A DNA stretch of 55,351 bases from JAKANM01 sp964356495. GTDB taxonomy: Bacteria; Patescibacteriota; Patescibacteriia; Magasanikbacterales; GWA2-37-8. The notes beneath the pieces were generated by a model. It did no database searches, had not been told where the DNA came from, and worked only from the letters and a program-made list of their open reading frames with translations. Made by a program: the position numbers and the translations under genes. The DNA lies in NCBI GenBank assembly GCA_964356495.1, contig CAYHHR010000003.1:1-55351 (forward strand), in the 5' to 3' direction. This document shows positions 24,439 through 32,226 of this stretch, piece after piece (positions within the stretch are counted from its first letter, which is position 1; each line of letters starts with the position of its first letter).

Positions 24439-25254
24439 ATGCCAGAAAATTCATTTGAAGCAATCAAAAGGGTAGACGATAATGGAAGGGAATATTGGTC
24501 ATCGCGTGAATTGGCTAAGGTTCTAGAATATCCATATTATCGTAAATTTCTTAGTGTAATCGATAAGGCGAAAGTTGCTTGCGAAAATAGCGGCGGAGTT
24601 ATCCACAGCCATTTTGTCCATATGGACGAAATGGTTCTAATCGGGTCTGGTGCGGAAAGGCCCATTGATACAATGTGTCTTTCACGATATGCCTGTTATC
24701 TGATCGTTCAAAATTCTGATCCAACTAAAGTAATCGTAGCAAAAGGTCAAACATATTTCGCGATTCAAACGCGAAGACAAGAAAAAGCTGACAATCTGAT
24801 CGAAGATAATAATCGTATTTTTTTGCGTGAGGAAATGAAAAAGCACAACACGAGCTTGATGCAGACTGCGGCCATGGCCGGTGTTGAAAATTATGCGATT
24901 TTTCAAAATTATGGTTATAAAGGTTTGTATGGCGGGCTGACAATGCAGGATATTCATGTGAAAAAACATTTGACGAAATCGCAGAAAATTCTTGATCACA
25001 TGAACAGCGAGGAGTTGGCTGCCAATTTATTTCGCGCTACTCAAGCTGGTGCAAAAATAAAGCGGGAAAATATTAGAGGTCAAGTAGATGCAAATTTGGC
25101 ACATTACGAGGTCGGTCAAAAAGTTAGAAATACGATTGCAAATTTAGGTGGTACGATGCCAGAAGAATTACCGACCCCGGATGCGATAGGTAAAGCTCAA
25201 ACGAGAATAAAGAAATCAAGGCAAGTGAAGAAAATTGAGACTGGCAGAGAATAA
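24439..25254 (+). CDS. dinD: DNA damage-inducible protein D homologue
   Basis: A 271-residue DinD-like protein. The BRO-N/DinD region opens with FEAIKRVDDNGREYWSSRELAKVLEY, followed by MCLSRYACYLIVQNSDPTKVIVAKGQTYFAIQTRRQE, the family's most conserved part. The C-terminal half has AGVENYAIFQNYGYKGLYGG, also typical. In Escherichia coli DinD is SOS-induced and affects RecA activity; its role here is unproven. A LexA-like S24 repressor is encoded about 8 kb downstream. No SOS box is obvious before the ATG. Confidence 0.88.
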   Translation: MPENSFEAIKRVDDNGREYWSSRELAKVLEYPYYRKFLSVIDKAKVACENSGGVIHSHFVHMDEMVLIGSGAERPIDTMCLSRYACYLIVQNSDPTKVIVAKGQTYFAIQTRRQEKADNLIEDNNRIFLREEMKKHNTSLMQTAAMAGVENYAIFQNYGYKGLYGGLTMQDIHVKKHLTKSQKILDHMNSEELAANLFRATQAGAKIKRENIRGQVDANLAHYEVGQKVRNTIANLGGTMPEELPTPDAIGKAQTRIKKSRQVKKIETGRE

Positions 25255-25263
25255 AAATCGCAT

Positions 25264-26022
25264 ATGAAATTAATCTCACTTAACACTTGGGGAGCTCGAG
25301 CAGGTCTGGATAATCTGCTCGATTTTTTTAAAAAACATCGCGATGCGGATATATTTTGTTTGCAGGAAATCTGGGATGGCGGCGAAGAGCGGATCGCGGG
25401 AGTAAATTTTAAAGGGGTTGATTGTAAGCAGGTCGAGCCGCGATTACTTAGAAAAATTCAAGACGTTCTGCCGGATCACGTCGTGTATTTCAGGCCGCAT
25501 TATTTTGACTTTTATGGTTTGGCGTTATTTGTGAAAAAAGATTTAAATATTATTGAGGAGGGGGAGTTGTTCGTTTATAAAGAACGCGGCTATTATTCAT
25601 CGGACGCGGTAGGAAATCATGCTCGTAATATTCAATACGTGAAGGTCGCCATTCCGCGTGGCATACGCGTCATTGTTAATTTCCACGGCCTGTGGAACGG
25701 CCAAGGAAAAGATGACTCGGCTGACCGCCTGCTTCAGTCTGATAATATTTTGCGTTTTCTTGCCGCCCTTCCTCACCCGGTCATTTTATGCGGAGATTTT
25801 AATCTGTTGCCTGAGACGGAAAGTATAAAAAAACTTGAGTCTTTTGGATTGCGGAATCTTATTAAAGTAAATAATATTGCTTCGACAAGAACCAGTTTTT
25901 ATAAAAAAGAACACCGATTTGCTGATTATACGTTTGTGAGCAAGGATATTAGCGTCGTCGATTTTAAAGTATTGCCGGATGAGGTATCGGACCATAATGC
26001 CATGCAGCTTAGTTTTGAATAA
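25264..26022 (+). CDS. Endonuclease/exonuclease/phosphatase-fold protein
   Basis: A 252-residue EEP-superfamily metal-dependent phosphodiesterase. Motifs in order: SLNTWG at the N-terminus, CLQEIWD (catalytic Glu), CGDFNLLPE (GDFN), and VSDHNAM (catalytic Asp-His). No signal peptide, so cytoplasmic; it could act on DNA abasic sites, RNA or a phosphoester metabolite. It starts nine bases after dinD, so a DNA-repair context is plausible but unproven. Confidence 0.85.
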   Translation: MKLISLNTWGARAGLDNLLDFFKKHRDADIFCLQEIWDGGEERIAGVNFKGVDCKQVEPRLLRKIQDVLPDHVVYFRPHYFDFYGLALFVKKDLNIIEEGELFVYKERGYYSSDAVGNHARNIQYVKVAIPRGIRVIVNFHGLWNGQGKDDSADRLLQSDNILRFLAALPHPVILCGDFNLLPETESIKKLESFGLRNLIKVNNIASTRTSFYKKEHRFADYTFVSKDISVVDFKVLPDEVSDHNAMQLSFE

Positions 26023-26064
26023 CCGTCATTCATCGCTAAAACAGCCATTTTTTTGGCCTTAAGG

Positions 26065-26093
26065 TTGACAAAAGGCTGATTTTGTAGTATAAT
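26065..26093 (+). promoter_or_regulatory. Perfect consensus sigma-70 promoter
   Basis: TTGACA, exactly 17 bases, TATAAT, about 37 bases before the ATG at 26131. Confidence 0.85.
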
Positions 26094-26130
26094 TCTGCGT
26101 TAGTGTACGTTAATTATTGAGCCTTTTTAC

Positions 26131-27162
26131 ATGAAAAACTTTTCCAAAAAACTATCTCTGCTCCTTATCCCAGTAATGATTTTTGCGTTTGGAATTAGTG
26201 AATCCAAAGCCGCGACTTCTACCCCCGCTCTTAGCGCGCCAAACACTACTATTATTATTGGTGATCAGGTAAATATCAAAGTTTCGAATACTGACGCTGA
26301 GCATACCTTGAGCGATATTCCGGTTTCTTTTGTCGGTGTGAAGGAAGGCGTGGCAAAAGTGACCGCCTGCCGACAAGAGACAAATTGCGCGTCTATAAAT
26401 ATAACGGTCATCAAGAAGGTCGCGAAGGCCGCGCCGCAGAAAACCGCCAAGGTCGTCAAAAATAAAGTTACGAAAGCCAAACGGATAACCAGACCGGTCA
26501 AAAAGGCTGCCGCCAAAATTGTTTATGCTCAGATCGCCATGCAAGAGGGCGGAGCGCAAACGCGATCCCTTGTTCTGAGTCGGACTAACTTTCAGGTGCG
26601 GGAGAAGGAGAGCGCTGATATTATAGTGCAAGACAGCAATGCCGTCAGTATTATGACGGACTCCTCAGCGGTGAGCGCGTCAGTAATTAGTAATCCGACT
26701 TTGCATAATGTAAAAATAACTATTTATGGCATGGCGCCCGGTACTGCCAATATAAAAATTTGTGATAAAAAGCCGGTTTGCGGCACAGTTCAGGTGGTAG
26801 TTACTCCTGCCGTTCAGGTGGCGGCCGTTCCTGCGGTGGCCGCTCCGGTCGCGATAAGTCCAACAGTCCAGGTAGCGGCTGCTCCCAGTATTTCAAGCGG
26901 TTCCTCAGCTGGTGAAAAATTCTTAAATATCAAGCCGGGTGAAACTTATTGGTTGAACATGGGTAGTGTCGCGAACCTTAGCGTGGAGTCCAATATTTGG
27001 CTCGTTCCCGCGACTGTCAAGGATAATTATGTTGTTATTTCCGTTTCGTCATATTATTATGGCGAAGCAATTTTGAAAGTTTGTAGCGGTCAATATCCAA
27101 GAACTTGTGGCAACGTTTATGTAAATAACAAATCCAGACCGTCATATCCTCCCGCCAACTAA
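26131..27162 (+). CDS. Secreted protein with three Ig-like, Cys-paired domains
   Basis: A 343-residue exported protein with a signal peptide ending ESKAA. Three beta-rich domains are separated by a Lys/Ala-rich linker (about 95-130) and an Ala/Val/Pro linker (about 225-255). Each domain ends with the same pattern, a strand holding two cysteines 5-7 apart: ACRQETNC, ICDKKPVC and VCSGQYPRTC, each followed by a short valine-rich strand. This suggests a local disulfide in BIG2-like bacterial Ig domains. The gene has its own perfect promoter and an intrinsic terminator, so it is probably well expressed. Function unknown; a surface or periplasmic structural role is likely. Confidence 0.75.
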   Translation: MKNFSKKLSLLLIPVMIFAFGISESKAATSTPALSAPNTTIIIGDQVNIKVSNTDAEHTLSDIPVSFVGVKEGVAKVTACRQETNCASINITVIKKVAKAAPQKTAKVVKNKVTKAKRITRPVKKAAAKIVYAQIAMQEGGAQTRSLVLSRTNFQVREKESADIIVQDSNAVSIMTDSSAVSASVISNPTLHNVKITIYGMAPGTANIKICDKKPVCGTVQVVVTPAVQVAAVPAVAAPVAISPTVQVAAAPSISSGSSAGEKFLNIKPGETYWLNMGSVANLSVESNIWLVPATVKDNYVVISVSSYYYGEAILKVCSGQYPRTCGNVYVNNKSRPSYPPAN

Positions 27163-27184
27163 TCTTTTAATTTGATGGTTATAA

Positions 27185-27214
27185 AATAATGGCTAATTCA
27201 GCCATTATTTTTTT
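27185..27214 (+). terminator. Intrinsic terminator
   Basis: AATAATGGCT, loop AATTC, AGCCATTATT, followed by a T-run. Confidence 0.9.
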
Positions 27215-27315
27215 GTTAAACACATCGGTGCGCGCCCCTATATTTTATGGTATACTGACCCAATGATTCGAAAGATAATGAATTATACAAGCTCAATATT
27301 AATTTGTCGAAAATC

Positions 27316-27537
27316 ATGCGCACTTTCAATTCCCGCCTCTTCAAAAATTTAGTTGGATGTTTTTCCGGAAATAATCTGATCTGGCACGTTTCCGCCATCG
27401 TCTTAACGTATGTGTTAGTCGCAGGCGGATTTGATTGGTGGTATTTTGAAGCGACACGGAGTGCGGTACTGCAGTCGATATTGTTTCCGGCCGCGATGAT
27501 CGGCGGGGTGGTAGGCCGGAGTTTTTTGAAGAAATAG
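27316..27537 (+). CDS. Short two-helix membrane protein, possible PAP2 N-terminal remnant
   Basis: A 73-residue hydrophobic protein with two helices (IWHVSAIVLTYVLVAGGFDW and a second near the C-terminus). The segment ending SGFDWWYFEATRS-like (here GGFDWWYFEATRS) is reminiscent of the N-terminus of PAP2-type phosphatases, but the catalytic motifs are absent, so this would be a remnant or an independent short protein. An extended -10 (TGGTATACT, near 27245-27253) lies upstream. An in-frame TTG at 27304 is a less likely start. Confidence 0.45.
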   Translation: MRTFNSRLFKNLVGCFSGNNLIWHVSAIVLTYVLVAGGFDWWYFEATRSAVLQSILFPAAMIGGVVGRSFLKK

Positions 27538-27596
27538 TAGTATATTCGTACTATAATCTAAATGATTACGAAAATTACTAATCTAATAAATTCTAT

Positions 27597-27992
27597 ATGG
27601 ATGCGGTAAATTGGTATTCACAACTTATTAAACCAATCTGGTCGCCACCGGCATGGCTTTTTGGACCGGTGTGGACGTTTTTATATGTATTGATCGCCAT
27701 ATCGTTTGGCAAGGTTTTTTTGATGGCCTGGAAAAAACAAATTTCCCCCGTGATTGCCATTCCTTTTGCGCTCAACCTATTTTTTAATTTTATTTTTACC
27801 TCAATTCAATTTGGACTTAAAAATAATTTATTGGCTGCGGCGGATATTTTGCTCGTTGTTGGTACGCTTATCTGGGCAATGATAATCATTTGGCCGCGCG
27901 CCAGGTGGGTGGTCTATGCTAATATTCCTTATCTCGTCTGGAGTATTTTCGCTACCGCATTGCAATTAACAATTACTTATCTTAACCGTTGA
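27597..27992 (+). CDS. TspO/MBR family protein
   Basis: A 131-residue, five-helix membrane protein of the TspO (translocator) family, which binds porphyrins and other hydrophobic ligands. KPIWSPPAWLFGPVWTFLYVLIAISF is the diagnostic region (W-x-P-P and GPVWT-LY), followed by ALNLFFNFIFTSIQFGL and a Trp-rich last helix. No haem or tetrapyrrole gene is nearby, so its ligand here is unknown. The next gene starts four bases after its stop. Confidence 0.92.
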   Translation: MDAVNWYSQLIKPIWSPPAWLFGPVWTFLYVLIAISFGKVFLMAWKKQISPVIAIPFALNLFFNFIFTSIQFGLKNNLLAAADILLVVGTLIWAMIIIWPRARWVVYANIPYLVWSIFATALQLTITYLNR

Positions 27993-27996
27993 AAGT

Positions 27997-28410
27997 ATGC
28001 GTGTCTGGATGGGTAATTCTTTTGTCCCCGAGAATGAATTTACGATTACTTTCGCGCGGTCGGGCGGAAAGGGCGGGCAGAATGTAAACAAAACTTCCAC
28101 CAAAGCGATTGTTCACTGGTCGGTGGGCAGGTCGCAGGTTTTGTCGTGGGAAGAAAAGGAAAGAGTTCGTGCGAAATTAGTTAATCGAATAAATAATAAC
28201 GATGAACTCGTGGTTATGTCTGAAGAGGAACGTTCCCAACCGCAGAATCGGGACAAGGCAGTGGCTCGTCTTCGCGCGCTCGTCGCACAGGCGCTTCGGG
28301 TGCCGAGGAAACGCCGGCCGACGCGTCCGACGAGAGCTTCGAAAATTCGTCATATGGAAAGTAAAATTCAGCGGTCGCGGGTGAAGTCCAGCAGGCGAGG
28401 TGGATTTTGA
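27997..28410 (+). CDS. arfB: Peptidyl-tRNA hydrolase ArfB-like (ribosome rescue)
   Basis: Releases peptides from ribosomes stalled without a stop codon. The GGQ catalytic motif is at residues 26-28 in ARSGGKGGQNVNKTSTK, which is the ICT1/ArfB form, and there is no codon-recognition domain. The 137-residue length and the Arg/Lys-rich C-terminal tail (RRPTRPTRASK ... SSRRGGF) that enters the empty mRNA channel are both as expected. It sits directly after the TspO gene. Confidence 0.93.
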   Translation: MRVWMGNSFVPENEFTITFARSGGKGGQNVNKTSTKAIVHWSVGRSQVLSWEEKERVRAKLVNRINNNDELVVMSEEERSQPQNRDKAVARLRALVAQALRVPRKRRPTRPTRASKIRHMESKIQRSRVKSSRRGGF

Positions 28411-28467
28411 TTATTCTATCATCCTGAGTCGAAGCAAAGGTTCTCCGTTGTTTATTATTAGCCCTCC

Positions 28468-28827
28468 GCGGGCAGCGGTTCTTTTTCCGCAAAAAGAACC
28501 AAAACCGCCGAGCCTGTTGTCTCGTTCGGTAACTTCCAGCGACTCACTGACGACTTTTTTCAAATCAAATAAGGGGCATTGAAAAAAATCTCCGTTCGTC
28601 GGGAAGTAACTCTCACTCGACAAGAGCTCGGAAGCCAGCATTGGAGACCGAGCGTTTGTGAGGCGACTAGACAATTCGAGACGAGTTTTCCGTGGGAGGC
28701 CGTGTGCTTGAGGAACCAGGCGACGAGTTCACGGCCTCAGGAAAACGAGTCCGAATTGTCAGAAGCTGAACAATTTGCTCGGGGTCTTTTTGGTTTCTTT
28801 TTGGACAAGCAAAAAGAAACTGCCCGC
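28468..28827. repeat. 360-bp foldback element with terminal inverted repeats
   Basis: The ends are inverted copies: GCGGGCAG followed by a TTCTTTTT...AAAAAGAA hairpin on the left (28468-28500), and the mirror on the right (28793-28827). Similarity continues inward (GAGCnnnTTGT on both sides). In the middle a second inverted repeat has arms at 28670-28704 and 28730-28760. Open frames across it (both strands) look like by-products. It resembles a MITE or a large intergenic palindrome. The stretch 28411-28467 before it holds nothing else I can name. Confidence 0.65.
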
Positions 28828-29004
28828 CGCATAGGCGGTATTTTTAGGTTTACTTTTCCTCTTTTTTAAGATAAGATTAGGCCACTAGTTCCATAGTGGA
28901 ACCAATTCAAATTAGCAGGTCACTTTGTGCAAAAATTGCACGAACTGTTATTCAAATAGTAATATGCAAAAAAAGCATAATGCTAGACGGAATAAATTTT
29001 TTTT

Positions 29005-29166
29005 GTGGACAAACGCCTCGTCATCCTCGGCATGGCTATCGCCAGCACACTCGGCGGCTGGATCCTGACTCTTTTTGGCGCCGGTTCATTTTCTTATACT
29101 TCTGTTATTGGTACTTTGATTGGTGGGATATTGGGGATTTGGGTGATGGTGAGGGTGAGTGAGTGA
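29005..29166 (+). CDS. Small two-helix membrane protein
   Basis: A 53-residue protein from a GTG start (MDKRLVILGMAIASTLGG), with two glycine-rich membrane helices separated by FGAGSFSYTS. The pattern LGGWILTLFGAG...IGTLIGGILGIW resembles the GlsB/YeaQ/YmgE family of transglycosylase-associated small proteins, though at lower than usual length. The 130 bases before it, 28870-29004, show no gene. It precedes the restriction-modification operon by 57 bases and is probably independent of it. Confidence 0.5.
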   Translation: MDKRLVILGMAIASTLGGWILTLFGAGSFSYTSVIGTLIGGILGIWVMVRVSE

Positions 29167-29223
29167 GATGCGCGACATTGTAACTTGTGTATTCGACCAT
29201 TGAGTGATAAACTTGCATGAAAT

Positions 29224-30030
29224 ATGCAGAAATCATATTACGAAAAACCAAAATTTACTCTGTATCAGGCGGATTGCCTGAAGATTCTTGCTGAGCTCCC
29301 AGAAAATTCAGTGGATATGGTTTTTGCCGATCCACCATACCTGCTTTCAAATGGCGGTTTTTCTGTCCAAGCTGGAAAGCGTGTGAGTGTTAATAAGGGA
29401 GAATGGGACAAAAGCGGTGGATTAAAAAAGGATTTTGAATTTCATATTCAGTGGATACGAGCCGTTAGGCGCGTATTAAAGCCGAGTGGAACGATTTGGA
29501 TTAGTGGAACCTACCATTCAATTTACCAATGCGGTTTTGCACTTCAAGTAGCTGGATTTCATGTGCTTAATGATATTGCGTGGTTCAAACCAAACGCTTC
29601 GCCAAATTTAAGCTGTCGTTTTTTTACCGCAAGTCACGAAACTCTTATATGGGCCAGAAAAGACAAAAAAGCAAAACATATTTTTAATTATGACGCGATG
29701 AAAAATGGCACGTGGCCAGAGGACGCGTTAAAAAAACCCGGCCTTCAAATGCGTTCGGTATGGTCAATGGGAACACCTAAACCATTTGAAAAGAAATTTG
29801 GTAAGCACCCAACGCAAAAACCGGAGGCCTTATTAAAAAGAATTGTTTTAGCCAGTACGAATAGAGGGGATGTCATTCTTGATCCGTTTACCGGTAGTTC
29901 AACTACTGGAATGGCCGCCTATCTTTATGGTAGAAATTTTATTGGTATTGATATGGAGAAAAAATATCTCGATTTGTCTATCAAACGATTTGAGGAGCTA
30001 GATCGTAATTTGAAAAATAAGAAAACCTAA
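29224..30030 (+). CDS. DpnA-type adenine DNA methyltransferase (GATC)
   Basis: Beta-class N6-adenine methyltransferase. Motif order is catalytic first: ADPPYLLSNGG (DPPY at residues 36-39), then the SAM-binding DPFTGSSTTG (220-229), with target-recognition sequence between. The stretch FSVQAGKRVSVNKGEWDKS and PNLSCRFFTASHETLIWARK is close to DpnA of the pneumococcal DpnII system, which methylates GATC, including on single strands. Only this MTase is present; the double-strand-specific DpnM type is missing. It begins the operon with an ART-like gene and a DpnII-family endonuclease, so it protects host DNA from that nuclease. Confidence 0.88.
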   Translation: MQKSYYEKPKFTLYQADCLKILAELPENSVDMVFADPPYLLSNGGFSVQAGKRVSVNKGEWDKSGGLKKDFEFHIQWIRAVRRVLKPSGTIWISGTYHSIYQCGFALQVAGFHVLNDIAWFKPNASPNLSCRFFTASHETLIWARKDKKAKHIFNYDAMKNGTWPEDALKKPGLQMRSVWSMGTPKPFEKKFGKHPTQKPEALLKRIVLASTNRGDVILDPFTGSSTTGMAAYLYGRNFIGIDMEKKYLDLSIKRFEELDRNLKNKKT

Positions 30031-30032
30031 GT

Positions 30033-30413
30033 ATGACAGCCTTAGCGTATATGCCAAGCTATGTTACCGAATGGACTGACAAATATTTTCATCAATCGGC
30101 TTTTGATGTTCCTGTAAATTATCCAAATAAGAAGGTGCTAAAATTTTTGGCTAGTTTTTCGAAACCAAAAAAGGTACGACTTTTTAGAGGGATAAATAAA
30201 TACAATAAAGATAACGGAGCGGTAGCTAGTTGGACATATAATAGGCAAATTGCAGAAGGATATGCAAAGGATGTCGGGGGAAAAATTATCGAAAAGGAAT
30301 TTTTGTTTAATCAAATATTGCTGGATACAACCTTATTAACAAAAAAGGAGAAACAACAGTTTGGGTATGATTATAAAATCGATGATAAAGAAGTGTTAAT
30401 ATTAGAAATATGA
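30033..30413 (+). CDS. ADP-ribosyltransferase-fold protein inside the RM operon
   Basis: A 126-residue protein. The order of motifs matches arginine-type ART folds: RLFRG (Arg52-Gly53), ASWTYNRQIAEGYA (Ser66-Trp67-Thr68, the STS-like element, then the A-x-x-Y/F helix), GGKIIEKEFLFNQILLDTT, and a late KEVLIL with Glu120 at the catalytic-Glu position. A second catalytic-type Glu two residues before is absent (Asp118), so target preference is uncertain, and activity is not proven. It lies two bases after the methylase and overlaps the endonuclease by four bases (ATGA), so it is co-expressed with them. No membrane segment or signal peptide. Confidence 0.6.
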   Translation: MTALAYMPSYVTEWTDKYFHQSAFDVPVNYPNKKVLKFLASFSKPKKVRLFRGINKYNKDNGAVASWTYNRQIAEGYAKDVGGKIIEKEFLFNQILLDTTLLTKKEKQQFGYDYKIDDKEVLILEI

Positions 30414-31330
30414 TTTTCTTACCATTTTATAAGGAAAAATTAGGATGTAAAAACGAAGATGATGTTTTTGATTACATTATCAGAAATTTAAAGCTGAGCA
30501 TTTTATTATGGTCGTATTTTGTAAATTGGAGCAAGGTTTTTGAAAATACAAGAAAAATTGAATTGGCATTAAATGTCTTAAATTACCTTATCGGAAAAAA
30601 AGATTTTGATACGGAGTTTAAAATTTTGGTTAAGGAACACCCGGAAGTAGTAAAAGTTATCCCAGCCTTAGTGGTTAGGGATGGGGCAAATACTAGCAAG
30701 TTTAAAATTTTAGTAGATTATAAGAATAAAAAATTGGTTCATGAGGATTATGATTTTACTAAAAAAGACTTTAACGATAAGGATATCGAAAGATGTCTAG
30801 TCTTTGTAAAAGAGACTGGTCTTAAAGATTTGATTATTTCACAAAAGATAAAAAACCTTGTTGATTACATGATCGGTGTAGAGGCCGGGCTGGACAGTAA
30901 TGGTCGAAAAAATCGAAGCGGTCATTCAATGGAGAATATAGTTGAGTTCTTTATAGCAGACATATGCAAGCAGAAGGATTATAAGTATTTAAAAGAAGCT
31001 ACTGCCGCAACAATTAAACAGGGATGGGGTTTTGATGTGCCAGTAGATAAATCGTCTCGCCGATATGATTATGTGGTGAATACTGGTAAGGAATTATTTA
31101 TTTTTGAAACTAATTTTTATAGTGGTGGCGGGTCGAAATTAAAGTCTACTGCTGGCGAATATCGTAATTTGTTTGATGTGTTGGGTGGTAAATATAAATT
31201 TATTTGGATCACTGATGGTATGGGCTGGAGAAGCACAGCTAAACCATTACGAGAAACCTTTAATCATAATGGCTATGTGATTAGTTTGGATATGATTGAG
31301 AATGGGGTGTTAGAGAGTGTTTTGGAATAA
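30410..31330 (+). CDS. DpnII/MboI-family restriction endonuclease (GATC)
   Basis: A 306-residue type II endonuclease of the DpnII/MboI family, which cuts unmethylated GATC. The characteristic stretch is GVEAGLDSNGRKNRSGHSME, followed by the conserved nuclease core RYDYVVNTGKELFIFETNFYSGGGSKLKS, where Asp and the E-x-N (ETN) supply metal ligands, and GKYKFIWITDGMGW. Length matches the family. The start overlaps the ART-like gene. The operon order methylase-ART-endonuclease lets the host modify its DNA before the nuclease is made. Confidence 0.9.
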   Translation: MIFLPFYKEKLGCKNEDDVFDYIIRNLKLSILLWSYFVNWSKVFENTRKIELALNVLNYLIGKKDFDTEFKILVKEHPEVVKVIPALVVRDGANTSKFKILVDYKNKKLVHEDYDFTKKDFNDKDIERCLVFVKETGLKDLIISQKIKNLVDYMIGVEAGLDSNGRKNRSGHSMENIVEFFIADICKQKDYKYLKEATAATIKQGWGFDVPVDKSSRRYDYVVNTGKELFIFETNFYSGGGSKLKSTAGEYRNLFDVLGGKYKFIWITDGMGWRSTAKPLRETFNHNGYVISLDMIENGVLESVLE

Positions 31331-31381
31331 AATTGTTCTCTTTTCTTTTTGAAGTGAAATATTTACAGACAATAAAAGCAG

Positions 31382-31399
31382 AGCATGTTTTGAAACATG
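31382..31399. repeat. Inverted repeat downstream of the RM operon
   Basis: GCATGTTT/AAACATGC with a two-base centre and no T-run. It may be a weak terminator or protein-binding site. The gap 31331-31512 otherwise shows only the hairpin at 31481-31495. Confidence 0.35.
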
Positions 31400-31480
31400 C
31401 AAAGCGAATGCATGAATCGTGGAATCCGTCATATTTATTCTACACAATTATATAGTTTCACATATATTCTCATTCGTCCG

Positions 31481-31495
31481 CCCCGCTTAGCGGGG
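31481..31495. repeat. Short GC palindrome CCCCGC-TTA-GCGGGG
   Basis: Six-base stem with a three-base loop. Near-identical palindromes occur inside the M13 peptidase gene (54161-54176), so this is probably a dispersed repeat. Confidence 0.5.
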
Positions 31496-31512
31496 ACTCA
31501 CGCATCTCAAGT

Positions 31513-32193
31513 ATGAAAAAAGTCGCAGTGTTCGACATCGACGGAACAATTTTTCGTTCCAGCCTGCTCATAGAAATAACCGAAGCGCTGATCCAAAGCG
31601 GCATTTTTCCGTTATCGGCGCGGAAGGTTTATGCCAAATCGTACAAAAATTGGCTGGATAGGCGTGATTCTTATGAGAAATATATTGGCGACGTGATAAA
31701 ATCTTTTGAGAAAAATATCAAGGGTGTGGGACAGGCGGAGTTTTTGAAAATTGCCAAGAAGGCGGTTGCTTTTCATCAGAACCGTGTTTATCGTTATACG
31801 AGGGATCTGGTATCGGAACTTCGTAAGAAAAATTATTATTTACTTGCTATTTCAAAGTCGCCGCGCGAGGCGGTGGAGGAATTTTGTAAAAAGCTCGGAT
31901 TTGATAAAGTTTATGGTCTAGTTTATGAATCGGAAAATAAAAAATTTACAGGTAGGGCTCTGTATTGGGACTTGATGAAAGATAAGGCGAAGATTCTACG
32001 GCGCGCACTGGAGACAGAACATCTTACTTTAAAAGGGTCGGTGGGAGTCGGCGACTCCGAGAGCGATATACCATTTTTAAAAATGGTGGACCAGCCGGTT
32101 TGCTTTAATCCAAATAGTATATTATATCGTCGCGCCAAACGGATGGGATGGAAAATTGTGGTGGAAAGAAAGGATGTTAATTATTTTTTGTAA
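31513..32193 (+). CDS. HAD superfamily hydrolase (subfamily IB-like)
   Basis: A 226-residue phosphatase-like enzyme. Motif I FDIDGTIFRSS holds the nucleophile Asp and acid/base Asp, SKSPREAVEEF is the motif II region, and GVGDSESDIPFLKMV is motif IV. The helical cap after motif I resembles the SerB/PSP-like IB group that includes phosphoserine and phospholipid phosphatases. Substrate unknown. It is followed 33 bases later by a TPR protein. Confidence 0.88.
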   Translation: MKKVAVFDIDGTIFRSSLLIEITEALIQSGIFPLSARKVYAKSYKNWLDRRDSYEKYIGDVIKSFEKNIKGVGQAEFLKIAKKAVAFHQNRVYRYTRDLVSELRKKNYYLLAISKSPREAVEEFCKKLGFDKVYGLVYESENKKFTGRALYWDLMKDKAKILRRALETEHLTLKGSVGVGDSESDIPFLKMVDQPVCFNPNSILYRRAKRMGWKIVVERKDVNYFL

Positions 32194-32226
32194 CATAGAT
32201 TTTAGAATTTAATTCGCAAAAATTTT

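Noticed and set aside
28411..28674. An 87-residue minus-strand frame over the foldback element
   Set aside because: It follows the inverted repeats of the element and lacks a start signal or recognisable domain, so it is probably a by-product.
28579..28869. A 96-residue plus-strand frame
   Set aside because: It covers the same palindromic DNA and has low-complexity, non-protein-like sequence.
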